Source: Acidobacterium sp049965615
Lineage (GTDB): Bacteria > Acidobacteriota > Terriglobia > Terriglobales > Acidobacteriaceae
Assembly (NCBI GenBank): GCA_049965615.1
Contig: JBMFWD010000001.1
Location: 1-64,000, forward strand
Length of the DNA stretch: 64,000 nt
Direction of reading: 5' to 3'
Shown here: positions 56,140-64,000 of the stretch, piece by piece
Position numbering within the stretch: position 1 is the first letter of the stretch
Layout: every line of letters begins with the position of its first letter
Translations under genes and position numbers: made by a program
Notes under the pieces: generated by a model
What the model was told of the DNA's origin: nothing
What the model saw: only the letters and a program-made list of their open reading frames with translations
Databases searched by the model: none

Positions 56140-56688
56140 ATGGCATACAACGGCCCATCGCTTCCGGTACGAACGGTTGCAGAGTCGCAGTCGGAGATGA
56201 CCGAACTGATTCTCCCCAATGACACGAACACGCTTGGCAACCTGCTGGGCGGACGGCTGATGCACTTTATCGACCTGGTGGGCGCGATGGCGGCCTACCG
56301 GCACTCGCGGACGCATGTCGTGACGGCGTCGATGGACCATATTGATTTCATTGCGCCGGTGCATGTGGGCGACCTGCTGATTTTGAAGTCGTCGATGAAC
56401 CGGGCTTTCCACACTTCCATGGAAGTGGGGGTGAAGATCTGGGTGGAAAACACGATTGCCGGGATGCACCGGCATGTGGCCTCGGCCTATCTGACGTTTG
56501 TGGCGGTGGACTCGCAGGGCCGGAGCGTTCCGGTGCCGGAGCTGAAGCCGGAGACGGACGAGGAGAAGCGGCGGCACGAGGATGCAGGACGGCGTCGCGA
56601 GCTGCGCAAAGCAGAACTGGAGCGGCGGCGCGCCTCACGTCCGCCCGAAACGGCTATCATCGGGACGGTGCGTCCCGGACGCAAGTAG
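56140..56688 (+). CDS. Acyl-CoA thioesterase (hotdog, YciA/ACOT type)
   Basis: A 182-residue hotdog enzyme that hydrolyses acyl-CoA to free acid and CoA. MTELILPNDTNTLGNLLGGRLMHFID carries the acidic and Gly-rich catalytic region. DHIDFIAPVHVGDLLILKSS and MEVGVKIWVENTIAG are the following strands. The C-terminal 45 residues are a charged, Arg-rich tail (RRRELRKAELERRRASR), longer than in YciA. ATG 56140 is preferred over the open frame from 55975, since it begins the recognisable N terminus (MAYNGPSL). An mrp-like gene starts 17 bp downstream. Confidence 0.88.
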   Translation: MAYNGPSLPVRTVAESQSEMTELILPNDTNTLGNLLGGRLMHFIDLVGAMAAYRHSRTHVVTASMDHIDFIAPVHVGDLLILKSSMNRAFHTSMEVGVKIWVENTIAGMHRHVASAYLTFVAVDSQGRSVPVPELKPETDEEKRRHEDAGRRRELRKAELERRRASRPPETAIIGTVRPGRK

Positions 56689-56705
56689 CAGGAAAGGAAT
56701 CCATC

Positions 56706-57536
56706 ATGGCTCATTCGCATACCCCTCCGCCTCCCATGCCTCTGCCGGGCGTGGCGCATATTGTCGCCATTGGCTCAGGAAAGGGCGGGGTGGGCAAAAC
56801 CACGGTCGCCGTGAACACGGCCATCGCGCTCGCAAAGCTTGGCTACAAGGTGGGGCTGATCGACGCCGACATCTACGGGCCGAACGTGCCGCTGATGCTG
56901 GGTTCGACCGGCCAGCCGAAGATATTGCCGGATAACCAGATTGAGCCGAACGAGGCCTATGGGCTGAAGGTGATCTCGGTGGGCTTTCTTTCGCCAGGCG
57001 ACAAGCCACTGGTGATGCGCGGGCCGATGCTGCACCAGATCATCCGCCAATTTCTGCAGCAGGTGGAGTGGGGCGAGCTGGACTTCCTGATTGTGGACCT
57101 GCCGCCGGGCACCGGCGACGTGGTGATTTCGCTGGTGCAGACGGTTCCGCTGACGGGCGCGGTGGTGGTTTCGACGCCGAGCGACGTGGCACTGCAGGAT
57201 GCGCGCAAGGCGATTGAGATGTTCGGCCAGGTGAATACGCCGATCCTGGGCATCGTCGAGAACATGAGCCAGTTCACTTGCCCACACTGCCACGAGGTGA
57301 TCGACATTTTCTCGAAGGGCGGCGCGGAGCGGACGGCCAAGCAGTTCCATGTGCCGTTCCTGGGCTCGATTGAGCTGGTTCCAGCGATCCGCGAGGGCGG
57401 CGACGAGGGCCATCCCGTGGCGGCAGCCGGACCGGAGGCGCCGGAAGCAGCCCAGTTTTATGCAATTGCGCGGGACCTGGCGACCCATGCCAAGGCGCAG
57501 GCGGCCAAGGCGGAGAACGTGCTTGAGATCAACTAA
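56706..57536 (+). CDS. Mrp/NBP35-type Fe-S cluster carrier ATPase
   Basis: A 276-residue P-loop ATPase that binds and delivers iron-sulfur clusters. The deviant Walker A GSGKGGVGKTT is near residue 23, followed by LIDADIYGPNVPLMLG and VDLPPGTGDVVISLVQ. The cluster-ligand motif is CPHCHEVI near residue 197 (CxxC). The N-terminal Met/Pro/His-rich segment (HSHTPPPPMP) replaces the DUF59 domain found in longer Mrp proteins. GGAAAGGAATCC upstream offers a ribosome-binding site. A strong hairpin follows the stop. Confidence 0.93.
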   Translation: MAHSHTPPPPMPLPGVAHIVAIGSGKGGVGKTTVAVNTAIALAKLGYKVGLIDADIYGPNVPLMLGSTGQPKILPDNQIEPNEAYGLKVISVGFLSPGDKPLVMRGPMLHQIIRQFLQQVEWGELDFLIVDLPPGTGDVVISLVQTVPLTGAVVVSTPSDVALQDARKAIEMFGQVNTPILGIVENMSQFTCPHCHEVIDIFSKGGAERTAKQFHVPFLGSIELVPAIREGGDEGHPVAAAGPEAPEAAQFYAIARDLATHAKAQAAKAENVLEIN

Positions 57537-57554
57537 AAGAATTGTTTGAGGTGA

Positions 57555-57588
57555 GACACCGCCCGGAAGCCTGCTTCCGGGCGGTGTC
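57555..57588 (+). terminator. Terminator hairpin after the Mrp-type gene
   Basis: GACACCGCCCGGAAGC and GCTTCCGGGCGGTGTC are perfect 16-base arms around CT (effective loop larger). It lies 18 bp after the stop. A T-tract is missing, so strength is inferred from the stem. Confidence 0.7.
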
Positions 57589-57693
57589 GTGTCTGGTGCT
57601 GGCCGCACGGGCGACCACGCGCTTTGCGCGCCATGCCTGTTCGAGCCTCGTGCATGGTCTGGGGGATGGAGTTCTGGACCTGGCATTCTCCGT

Positions 57694-57877
57694 TCCCACC
57701 CAGGCGGAGCTTGGATGGGGCACCCTTATTGTCTTGTGTCCGTCCGGTTCAATCTGTCAGGGATGTCCCCGGTTCGTACCGAGGGACGGACTGCAGATCC
57801 CTTCGGCGTTGCTCATGGCAGGCTCTTCCGCGTAGCTCAGGGCAAGCTCTTCGCTTTGCTCAGGACGACAACGTTTT
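57694..57877 (-). repeat. Dispersed repeat element, locus 2
   Basis: On the minus strand the segment contains three consecutive 23-24-bp units (57864-57794): CCTGAGCAAAGCGAAGAGC..., CCTGAGCTACGCGGAAGAGC... and CATGAGCAACGCCGAAGGG.... It also has the GGGTGCCCCAT box (57725-57715) beside a CCCACCC-type hairpin arm. The same parts occur at 40204-40340 in a different order. Confidence 0.6.
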
Positions 57878-57957
57878 TGGGGCCTCGGCTTGGCGTGCCC
57901 GTCGGAAGGACGCTCACGGACACCGCTCAATTTGCGGCTTACCGGTAGACTAGGAGC

Positions 57958-58875
57958 ATGCTGGCGCCGGTGGAACTGATTGCGATTGATATTGATGGGA
58001 CGCTTTTGCCTTCCGCTGGCGGAGAGGTGACGGAGCGGACGCGGCGGGCGCTGGAGCTGGCTCGCGAGAGCGGGATTGAGGTGGTGATTGCCACGGGGCG
58101 GCGGCACCGGTATGCGTCGCCGATTCTGGAGCGTGCCGGGCAGCCGGAGGAGACGGTGTTGATTTCCTCGAACGGGAGCGTGACGCGGCGGCTGAACGGG
58201 GAGCGGATGGATCACTTTACGCTTCCGCTGGCGACCTCGCGGGGACTGTGCGGGGCGCTGCGGCCATTCGGCGGCACGGTAGTATTTACGTTTGATCGCG
58301 AGGGACCGGGAGAGATGGTTCTGGAGTCGTTTGCGGCGGCGTATGCACAGATTCATGGCTGGGTGGAGGCAAACCGTGCGGTTCTGGAAGAGGTGAATCC
58401 TCTGGAGCGGGCGTTTGACGGCGGGGCGGAGCCGATCCAGGGCATGATTTGCGGCGCGGTGAAGGCGATGCGGGCGGCAGAGAGCTGGCTGAGCGCGAGC
58501 GACTATGCGGAGACGCTGGAGATGCATCGGACGGAGTATCCTGCGCGGGATTTGACGATATTGGACCTGCTGCCACCGGGCTGCTCGAAGGGGCAGGCGC
58601 TGGCGCGGCTGGCCGGACAACGGGGGCTGGACGCCGGGCAGGTGATGGCGATTGGCGATAACTGGAACGACGAGCCGATGCTGGCCTGGGCGGGGCGGGC
58701 AGTGGTGATGGGCAATGGCGCTCCTGACCTGCTGGAGCAGGCTCGGAAGCGTGGCTGGTGGATTGCCCCCGGCAACGACGAGGACGGCGTGGCGCAAGTG
58801 GTTGAGTCCGTAGTGGGTGAGCGGGCAGGCGGCGGGGCGCGTCCCATAGACAGAGCGACCGAGGTGGCGCTGTAA
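57958..58875 (+). CDS. HAD-superfamily Cof-type phosphatase
   Basis: A 305-residue magnesium-dependent hydrolase of phosphorylated metabolites (sugar phosphates, nucleotides). Motif I is LIAIDIDGTLLPS (Asp about residues 9 and 11), motif II VVIATGRRHRY, and motif III/IV MAIGDNWNDEPML near residue 235. The cap domain of about 100 residues between motifs II and IV is type C2 (Cof). Substrate is unknown. Only one base separates the GGAG from ATG 57958. The lytic transglycosylase gene starts four bases after the stop. Confidence 0.88.
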   Translation: MLAPVELIAIDIDGTLLPSAGGEVTERTRRALELARESGIEVVIATGRRHRYASPILERAGQPEETVLISSNGSVTRRLNGERMDHFTLPLATSRGLCGALRPFGGTVVFTFDREGPGEMVLESFAAAYAQIHGWVEANRAVLEEVNPLERAFDGGAEPIQGMICGAVKAMRAAESWLSASDYAETLEMHRTEYPARDLTILDLLPPGCSKGQALARLAGQRGLDAGQVMAIGDNWNDEPMLAWAGRAVVMGNGAPDLLEQARKRGWWIAPGNDEDGVAQVVESVVGERAGGGARPIDRATEVAL

Positions 58876-58879
58876 CGGG

Positions 58880-59602
58880 ATGAGTCTTCGCCTGAGAGAT
58901 GCTTTTTTCTGGATGGTTTGCGGCGCGTTGGCGCTGGCGGCGGCAGCCCCGGCGCGCGCGGTCGAGCAGGTGGTGCTGAAGAACGGCTATTCGCTGACGT
59001 GCGACCATTTGCAGCGGGCGGGGAGCCGGGTGCAGTTATTTCTGGACCCTGGCTCGAAGAATTTCATCGAAGTGAATGCAAAGGAAATTGTGGCGGAGCG
59101 GCCTCTGCCGCAGGAAGCGGCAGCGAGCCATGCGGCAAAGGCTGAGGCCGGCCGGAAGCAAAAACCGGAGGACCTGCATGATGTGCTGGTGCGGGAGGGC
59201 CGGAAGCACGATATTGATACAGCGCTACTGGAGAGCGTGATTGCCGTGGAGAGCGACGGAAATCCCAGGGCGGTGAGCCCGGCGGGAGCGCGCGGATTGA
59301 TGCAACTGATGCCGGGAACCGCAGCTAAACTGGGAGTGAAGAACAGCTTTGCAAGCGCGCAGAACGTACGCGGCGGAACGGCCTACCTGGACAGCCTGCT
59401 GACGCGCTACCACAACAACCTGGCCCTGGCGCTGGCGGCGTACAACGCCGGTCCGGGAGCCGTAGACCGATGGCATGGAATTCCTCCCTACCCGGAGACG
59501 CGCCGGTATGTGGCACGCGTGATCCACGAGTACAACCTGCGGTATGAGGCTCGAGTGAGAGCGCGGCATTCGCTGATGGCTTCTGCCGAGGCGATTCATT
59601 AG
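58880..59602 (+). CDS. Exported lytic transglycosylase (SLT domain)
   Basis: A 240-residue protein that cleaves peptidoglycan glycan strands with anhydromuramic product. A signal peptide (ALALAAAAPARA) precedes a small beta-type domain (EQVVLKNGYSLTCDHLQ, NFIEVNAKEI). The SLT domain starts near residue 95: LLESVIAVESDGNPRAVSP holds the catalytic Glu, followed by GARGLMQLMPGTAAKLG and ALAAYNAGPGAV. The sequence ends shortly after YPETRRYVARV. It follows the HAD gene closely and precedes the LPG-synthase-like gene, so the three may be cotranscribed. Confidence 0.9.
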   Translation: MSLRLRDAFFWMVCGALALAAAAPARAVEQVVLKNGYSLTCDHLQRAGSRVQLFLDPGSKNFIEVNAKEIVAERPLPQEAAASHAAKAEAGRKQKPEDLHDVLVREGRKHDIDTALLESVIAVESDGNPRAVSPAGARGLMQLMPGTAAKLGVKNSFASAQNVRGGTAYLDSLLTRYHNNLALALAAYNAGPGAVDRWHGIPPYPETRRYVARVIHEYNLRYEARVRARHSLMASAEAIH

Positions 59603-59631
59603 AAAAAAAGAGAGCCCACGGGAGCACATCG

Positions 59632-60696
59632 TTGAAGAAAAAGAACTGGATACTGGGCCTGCTACTGCTGGCTGGGCTGGCAGCGATTGTTTATTTCGGG
59701 CGAGGCCGGATCCACTTTAACTGGCACGTATTTATTGAGCAGATTGCGCAGGTAAGCTGGTGGCGGATAGCGATCGGCGTCAGCATGATCTGGCTGGCCT
59801 ACTGGATTCGCGCGGCACGATGGTCTGTGTTGCTTTCGCCGATGAAGAAGAGCAACTGGCGGGAGACGATAGGACCGCAGGTGATTGGCTATACGGGCGT
59901 GGCGCTGCTGGGGCGGCCGGCGGACCTGATGCGCCCCTACCTGACGGCGAAGAAGCTGAAGACGACGGTGAGCGCGCAGCTTGCGGTGTACGTGGTGGAG
60001 CGCATGTTCGACCTGGACGCGTTTGCGCTGATCTTCTCGGGGCTTCTGAGTTTTGCTCCGGACAAGAAGACGATGCCTCATCCGGAGCTGGTGCGACATT
60101 TTGCGATGATCGGGCTGATTGCCACGATTGGCGTGGCGGTGCTGGCGGCGTCGGTGCGGCTGGGCGGCAACGCGATGGCGCGCGGTTCCCGAAGCGTGTC
60201 TGGCGGATTTGCACCGAAGCTGGGCGAAGGGATTGCGTCGAAGATACTGGCGTTCCGGAGTGGGCTGGAGGTGCTGGCCTCAGTACGAGAGGTGGCGCTG
60301 GCGTTTGGGCAGAGCCTGCTGATGTGGAGCATGATCACGGTGGCGTACCTGGAAACGGCGCATGCCTTTGCGCACTCGCCACAACTGCACACGCTGACGC
60401 TGACGCGCTGCATGCTGCTGATGGGTGCGAGCATGGCGGCGAGCACGGTGCAACTGCCGGTGATTGGATGGTTTACGCAGATTGCGGCAGTGGCGGCGGT
60501 CTTCCAGGGATTTTTTGGAGTGCCCGCGGAGCCTTCGCTGGGCTGCTCGGCGATGCTGCTGATTGTGACCTACCTGAGCGTGGTTCCGATGGGACTGATA
60601 TGGGCTCGGGTGGAGCGGATTTCGCTGCGGGAAGTGGCGGCGGAGAGCGAGCATGCCGGCGAAGTGATTTCCGAGGAGAAGACGCAGGCTTTGTAA
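59632..60696 (+). CDS. Lysylphosphatidylglycerol-synthase-like transmembrane protein (UPF0104)
   Basis: A 354-residue integral membrane protein with about eight hydrophobic segments, matching the LPG_synthase_TM/AglD flippase-like family. WWRIAIGVSMIWLAYWIRAARW and GYTGVALLGRPADLMRPYLTAKKL carry the conserved Arg-rich loop. MLLMGASMAASTVQLPVIGWFTQ is another family segment. No C-terminal aminoacyl-transferase domain is present, so lysinylation is not implied; family members flip or export lipid-linked products. The start is TTG 59632 with GGAG seven bases upstream. Confidence 0.88.
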   Translation: MKKKNWILGLLLLAGLAAIVYFGRGRIHFNWHVFIEQIAQVSWWRIAIGVSMIWLAYWIRAARWSVLLSPMKKSNWRETIGPQVIGYTGVALLGRPADLMRPYLTAKKLKTTVSAQLAVYVVERMFDLDAFALIFSGLLSFAPDKKTMPHPELVRHFAMIGLIATIGVAVLAASVRLGGNAMARGSRSVSGGFAPKLGEGIASKILAFRSGLEVLASVREVALAFGQSLLMWSMITVAYLETAHAFAHSPQLHTLTLTRCMLLMGASMAASTVQLPVIGWFTQIAAVAAVFQGFFGVPAEPSLGCSAMLLIVTYLSVVPMGLIWARVERISLREVAAESEHAGEVISEEKTQAL

Positions 60697-60722
60697 TTTT
60701 GCGGAGCCTTGCCGGGACGGGA

Positions 60723-62108
60723 TCAGTGGGTATGGGCGGCGCTGGCCGCCGGCATGGCCATGCGGTGGGGCGCGGGCGCGGTGACGACCTCGATGCGGGT
60801 GTTTTGAGGAAACGTGACATTCTGACCGCGGGCGAGCCAGTGGTTGTAAAACGACTGTGCCGCGGCGTAAGCGCCGATGCCGGTAGCAAGCTCGCGAGAG
60901 CCGGCGGTGATGCCGATGATACGGCCCACGATGCCGCCTCCGTTGGAGGCGGTGGCGCCGCTCTCTGCCGGGCTGCCGTCACTGTCGAGCCCGTGCACTG
61001 CGAGTAACGAAAAGGCCAGTGGAATGATGAGCTTGCCGGGCCTCTTTCTGGGCGCGATGCCGCCTTCAGAGTCAATGCGGAGGTCGGCGGAGCGCGCGGC
61101 ATCGGCGGCGGCGAGCGTTCCCTGCACGGGCCTGGATTTGCCGCTGGGCAGCTTTAATTCATTAAACGTGAAGCGGAGACTGCCTTTGCGACCGAATCTG
61201 CGCGCAGGTTTGGAGCGGGTGATGGTGCCGATGAGCAGGGCTCCTTCCGGCACGACGAGCTTGTGGTGGGGGCCAGATACCGGTTGGGCGACGTAGGCCT
61301 GAAAGTGGTCGCCGGGCTTGCTCGTGGCCGAGCTGATGGTGGAGGTGAGGTAGGCGTCGAGCAGCCAGGCGCCGGTGTTGGCGGAGGCCTGCGTCGCGGG
61401 GTGGTTGACATGGGCGGCGGCGGAGGTTGGGTTGAGCTTGCCGGGTTGGGCGGGGTCGGCCACGGTGACGGGCTGGGAGAAATGGACGGTCCAGGCGGTT
61501 CCCTTGACGACGCGCTGCGGATGCCAGGGCAACTGGCTGTAGACGAACTGGCGGAGACGGTCGAGGCGGCCGGGGGCGGTGACGAGCGCGGCTTCGGCTT
61601 TGGCGCGCTGTTTGGCGAGGTTGAATTCAGCCTTGAGGAAGGCTTTTTTGCCGTGCGGCGTGGCGGCGGTGAGGTGCAGGACGGGTGTGCCGCCGGAGGC
61701 GTCCGGGGTGGTGATGGCGTAGGTTTTGCCGCTGGGCAGGGTGAGCTGGTCAAAGCGGACGACGGGAGTGTCGTAGGGGGTGAAGTCGGCGTAAAATAGG
61801 GCGCTGCGGCGGGCCTTTTTGTTGGGCTTGAGGGCGACGACGTAGCCCTGGAGGGTGCTGGTGGCGGGAATGGCGAGGCGGCTATCCACGTAGACGGGGT
61901 AGAGGACGCGCGCGGTGAGGGGCGCTCCTACTTTCATGGGGGCGTGGTGGACGAGTGCGACGTCGAGCGGGGCGCTGGCCGGGACGGTGAGCGTTTGCTG
62001 GGCGATGAGCGCGTGAGCGCAGAGGGCCAGGCAGGCTGCGGCGATGAGGCTGCGGCGCAGTTGAGGTGCTGGGCGGGGGCGGGAAACAGTCATGGCGGCA
62101 ACTTTCAT
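60723..62108 (-). CDS. Exported protein of unknown function with two repeated beta domains
   Basis: A 461-residue protein with a signal peptide (SLIAAACLALCAHALIAQ). I do not recognise a named family. Two halves look related: VPASAPLDVALVHHAPMKVG...PATSTLQGYVVALKP and YVAQPVSGPHHKLVVPEGALLIGTITRSKP. The second half continues GSLRFTFNELKLPSGKSRPVQG. The same type of domain (GTPIELRLAHSV..LRRGSTAIGWV) is at the N terminus of the LssY-type protein at 9663. A Pro/Ala-rich linker joins the halves. A glycine-containing segment (GGGIVGRIIGITAGSRELATGIG) may be a membrane or surface helix. ATG 62108 or 62093 is the start. It is convergent with the LPG-synthase-like gene. Confidence 0.72.
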   Translation of the reverse strand: MKVAAMTVSRPRPAPQLRRSLIAAACLALCAHALIAQQTLTVPASAPLDVALVHHAPMKVGAPLTARVLYPVYVDSRLAIPATSTLQGYVVALKPNKKARRSALFYADFTPYDTPVVRFDQLTLPSGKTYAITTPDASGGTPVLHLTAATPHGKKAFLKAEFNLAKQRAKAEAALVTAPGRLDRLRQFVYSQLPWHPQRVVKGTAWTVHFSQPVTVADPAQPGKLNPTSAAAHVNHPATQASANTGAWLLDAYLTSTISSATSKPGDHFQAYVAQPVSGPHHKLVVPEGALLIGTITRSKPARRFGRKGSLRFTFNELKLPSGKSRPVQGTLAAADAARSADLRIDSEGGIAPRKRPGKLIIPLAFSLLAVHGLDSDGSPAESGATASNGGGIVGRIIGITAGSRELATGIGAYAAAQSFYNHWLARGQNVTFPQNTRIEVVTAPAPHRMAMPAASAAHTH

Positions 62109-62229
62109 GGCTGAGCAGGCGGGAGCGAGAGAATGACTGAGACTCGGCTCCCGTATTATGTCACCGCCATCAGGCGGTTCAGGATGACGATTTGTTCAAA
62201 AAAGCTGGTGCGCATGACAGGCTGCCCCG

Positions 62230-62748
62230 TCACAGCAGGCGGCGCACGATGCGGCGGATTGAGTCGGTGGCGATACCGTACGCGGCGTGGCTGATCCAGC
62301 TGCTGACGCGGGCCTGCGTGGACTGCTCCTCTTTAGACGGAGTGATGCCCATGCGGGGCAGCAGGGACTCATGCGTGAGGCGGTTGAGGGTGATGCCGAA
62401 GGCGGCGCCGCGCCATGCTGCGAGGGTGGGTTCAAGTTCGGCGGCGATGCCGTAGACGCCTCCGGCGGCGGCAGCGAAGGCCCAGTGCAGGGCTTTGTAT
62501 TGCTGGGTTTTGATTCGGGCTGGCTCGGCGGCCGGGGATGGGGTTTGAGACGCGGCGATGAGGGCTGGGATGAGCGCGGACCGGCCTGCAGGCTGGTCTT
62601 CGGACTGGTTTGGGGACTGGTTTGGGGGCTGGGGCGGGAAGATTTCTTCGGCGACCAGGATGACGGCAGCGCCGGCGATGCCTCCGATGAGGCCGGCGAG
62701 CAAGCCCCTGGGCAGGCTGCGCTTACGAGTGGATGTGCTTGTTGCCAT
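62230..62748 (-). CDS. DUF1440 family membrane protein (YagU-like)
   Basis: A 172-residue protein with an N-terminal basic segment and a hydrophobic helix (GLLAGLIGGIAGAAVILVAEEIFPP), then a Pro/Ser-rich spacer. QYKALHWAFAAAAGGVYGIAAELEP and the terminal YGIATDSIRRIVRRLL match the DUF1440 family, inner-membrane proteins of unknown role linked to acid response in E. coli. The gene is alone, with an ATG start at 62748. Its low-complexity segment is PPNQSPNQSEDQPAG. Confidence 0.82.
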   Translation of the reverse strand: MATSTSTRKRSLPRGLLAGLIGGIAGAAVILVAEEIFPPQPPNQSPNQSEDQPAGRSALIPALIAASQTPSPAAEPARIKTQQYKALHWAFAAAAGGVYGIAAELEPTLAAWRGAAFGITLNRLTHESLLPRMGITPSKEEQSTQARVSSWISHAAYGIATDSIRRIVRRLL

Positions 62749-62923
62749 AAGTAGGTAGATGCAGCGATGAGAGGATTATGCCGCATGTGGCTGCGATCGC
62801 ACATCTTTTTGGAGGTTCCGGAATGGGATGGGTAAGCCGTTTTTCGGGAAACGTGTTGGGACGCCTGCACTTTGTGACCTCGGTGCCGTTGGCGTGGCCG
62901 GGAATTCCGACCACAATGGCGGC

Positions 62924-63403
62924 ATGGCTGCGACGACGAACTCCGCGATTCCCTCGAAGATGACGCCCCGGGCACTGGCGTGGCTGAACTGGCTGGAGCG
63001 CTGGCTGCAGCGATTACAGCCCCGGGAGGGCCTGACGGAGCACCTGGCGGTGGGCTGGCGCGGGGAGTTGGCGGCTTACTTCCACCTGCGGCGGGAGGGT
63101 TACACGATTGTGGCGCAGGGCTGGAGGTCGCATATTGCGCCGGGCGACCTGGACCTGGTGGGCTGGGATGGCAACCGGCTTTGTTTTGTGGAAGTAAAGG
63201 CGCGATCAAAGCGGGATACGGCGACGGCAGAAGCGGCCGTGGATGAGGACAAGCGGCGCACCCTGAGGCGACTGGCGCGGCGCTATCTGAAGCGGGCAGA
63301 CGTGCCGGAGGCGGCTGCCCGGTTTGATGTGGTCACTATTTATTTCGAGCAGGCGCAGGAACCAGAGATTTCACTGGTGCGAGGCGCCTTTGGGTGGAAA
63401 TAA
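62924..63403 (+). CDS. YraN/UPF0102 family nuclease-like protein
   Basis: A 159-residue protein with a PD-(D/E)XK-like core: GWRGELAAYFHLRREGYTIV (Glu), APGDLDLVGWDGNRLCFVEVKARS (Asp, then Glu-x-Lys). Members are Holliday-junction-resolvase-like, but the cellular role is not proven. The frame extends upstream to 62828; ATG 62924 is preferred since the earlier residues are not conserved-looking. It is divergent from the DUF1440 gene. Confidence 0.88.
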   Translation: MAATTNSAIPSKMTPRALAWLNWLERWLQRLQPREGLTEHLAVGWRGELAAYFHLRREGYTIVAQGWRSHIAPGDLDLVGWDGNRLCFVEVKARSKRDTATAEAAVDEDKRRTLRRLARRYLKRADVPEAAARFDVVTIYFEQAQEPEISLVRGAFGWK

Positions 63404-63469
63404 TGACAGCCGAAGAAAATGGTTTTACCGGCAGGATTTCAACGGCAGAACCATTTATATTCGGAACGA

Positions 63470-64000
63470 TCATAGTCCGGGATGAAGAGTCCGGATGGAG
63501 TAGAGGTTGCCGTGAGTCAAGATGTACAGGGTGTGCATTTCTTTACCGCCGAAGAGAAGACCGATGGGCCGCTGTGGGACATCCATGATCCCGATTTGCT
63601 TGCCATCGTTCCCGTAGACGTAGATCTGGCCTGCGGCCAGAAACACGTCCCCGGCGCTATCCTGGACGACGCTATCTCCTCCCTTCTGGGCGAATAGGCT
63701 CATTCCGGTAATTGCTCCGGAGTCAGTTACATTTGCCTTCCACGTCTGCTCATCGGACTGGGCGGTGAGGTAAAAGGGGTGGCCCGGAACCGCCTTCACG
63801 AGTCCGGAAGCATGCAGTACGGGCGCCATCTTGGTGCCCCATGAGAGCACTCCGTTCACAAAACTGTTGGTGGTGGAAAGGTACAGGCTCCCATCCGGCG
63901 AAACGTATTGCCACGGGTGCGGACGAGGATTTTCCCCATCGATGCTCCAGTACCCGGTGGGCAGAACGGGAGTAGCGCCGGGTCGCGGCTGCGCCTTCTG
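63470..64000 (-). CDS. Beta-propeller-like (SMP-30/NHL type) protein, 5' end outside the window
   Basis: The frame is open from the right edge to a TGA at 63470-63472, so at least 176 C-terminal residues are visible and the N terminus is missing. Repeated strand blocks such as QYVSPDGSLYLSTTNSFVNG, PFYLTAQSDEQTWKANVTDS, DSAGDVFLAAGQIYVYGNDG and LYILTHGNLYSI give a propeller pattern as in SMP-30/gluconolactonase-like proteins. Enzymatic residues cannot be judged. An internal GTG at 63859 is not a real start, because the upstream 47 codons continue the same propeller pattern. Confidence 0.65.
   Translation of the reverse strand, partial: QKAQPRPGATPVLPTGYWSIDGENPRPHPWQYVSPDGSLYLSTTNSFVNGVLSWGTKMAPVLHASGLVKAVPGHPFYLTAQSDEQTWKANVTDSGAITGMSLFAQKGGDSVVQDSAGDVFLAAGQIYVYGNDGKQIGIMDVPQRPIGLLFGGKEMHTLYILTHGNLYSIRTLHPGL

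Larger units (their letters stand above)
57537..57957. other. Intergenic region with terminator and dispersed repeat
   Basis: A 421-bp gap between the Mrp-type gene and the HAD phosphatase gene. It holds the 57555-57588 hairpin and the second copy of the dispersed repeat (57694-57877). Open frames crossing it are repeat-encoded and not genes. Confidence 0.6.

Noticed and set aside
57757..58797. 346-residue minus-strand ORF through the Mrp-HAD gap
   Set aside because: It is antisense to the HAD gene and its last part is encoded by the 24-bp repeat; not a gene.
59760..61007. 415-residue plus-strand ORF overlapping the LPG-synthase-like gene
   Set aside because: Gly/Ala/Arg/Asp-rich, out of frame with the membrane protein and running into the antisense of the next gene.
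62196..63209. 337-residue Pro/Ser-rich minus-strand ORF
   Set aside because: Covers both DUF1440 and YraN in other frames; composition is typical of a GC-rich shadow.

Overview
The window is a high-GC chromosomal segment from what looks like an acidobacterium (Terriglobia-type). This is inferred from gene content, not from a marker tree: GH27, GH29 and GH31 glycoside hydrolases, LssY-type and other exported proteins of the acidobacterial style, a DUF4382 lipoprotein, orphan TadE/TadG pseudopilin genes, and a dispersed intergenic repeat. No rRNA, tRNA or CRISPR array was seen. Genes lie on both strands in short units.

Layout. 1-576: 3' end of a DDE transposase. 0.7-9.3 kb: a YeiH-like permease, a secreted alpha-galactosidase, an M20 peptidase, serB, an unrecognised protein with a nuclease-like motif, a tRNA-dihydrouridine synthase and rpmE. 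9.6-16.9 kb: an LssY-domain protein broken by a frameshift near its end, a PfkB kinase, a YihY membrane protein, a tautomerase, an ABC-F ATPase and a secreted alpha-L-fucosidase. 16.9-27 kb: a relic of a CE15 glucuronoyl esterase, ppc, a conserved hypothetical, an MFS exporter, a secreted alpha/alpha-toroid-like protein, a GT2 glycosyltransferase and an MscS channel.

27.3-32.3 kb: two consecutive copies of a TadG-TadE-TadE three-gene module. The cysteine patterns are conserved between copies, and no Tad secretion ATPase or platform gene is present. It is followed by a DUF4382 lipoprotein, an orphan TolC-like protein, a soluble histidine kinase and a GH31 enzyme. 39.9-40.9 kb is a roughly 1 kb gap holding an internally deleted sulfatase relic, one copy of a dispersed repeat and a degenerate 66-bp tandem repeat.

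40.9-46.2 kb: an SDR protein lacking the catalytic Tyr, then a tight minus-strand nucleoside-salvage operon in the order cdd, pyrimidine phosphorylase, CNT transporter, purine phosphorylase, uridine kinase. It takes up nucleosides, deaminates cytidine, phosphorolyses purine and pyrimidine nucleosides and rephosphorylates uridine. 46.4-52 kb: an Lhr-type helicase followed by a Nei/Fpg glycosylase, a DNA-repair pair. 52-56 kb (minus): an AAA ATPase and VWA protein pair, a Lon-N-domain protein and a TPR protein. 56-64 kb: an acyl-CoA thioesterase, an Mrp-type Fe-S ATPase, a HAD phosphatase, a lytic transglycosylase, an LPG-synthase-like membrane protein, an exported protein, DUF1440, YraN and a partial beta-propeller-like protein at the right edge.

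A recurring theme is decay of polysaccharide-degradation genes (CE15 and sulfatase relics) beside intact secreted glycosidases. The most system-like candidate is the duplicated orphan TadG/TadE/TadE cassette.
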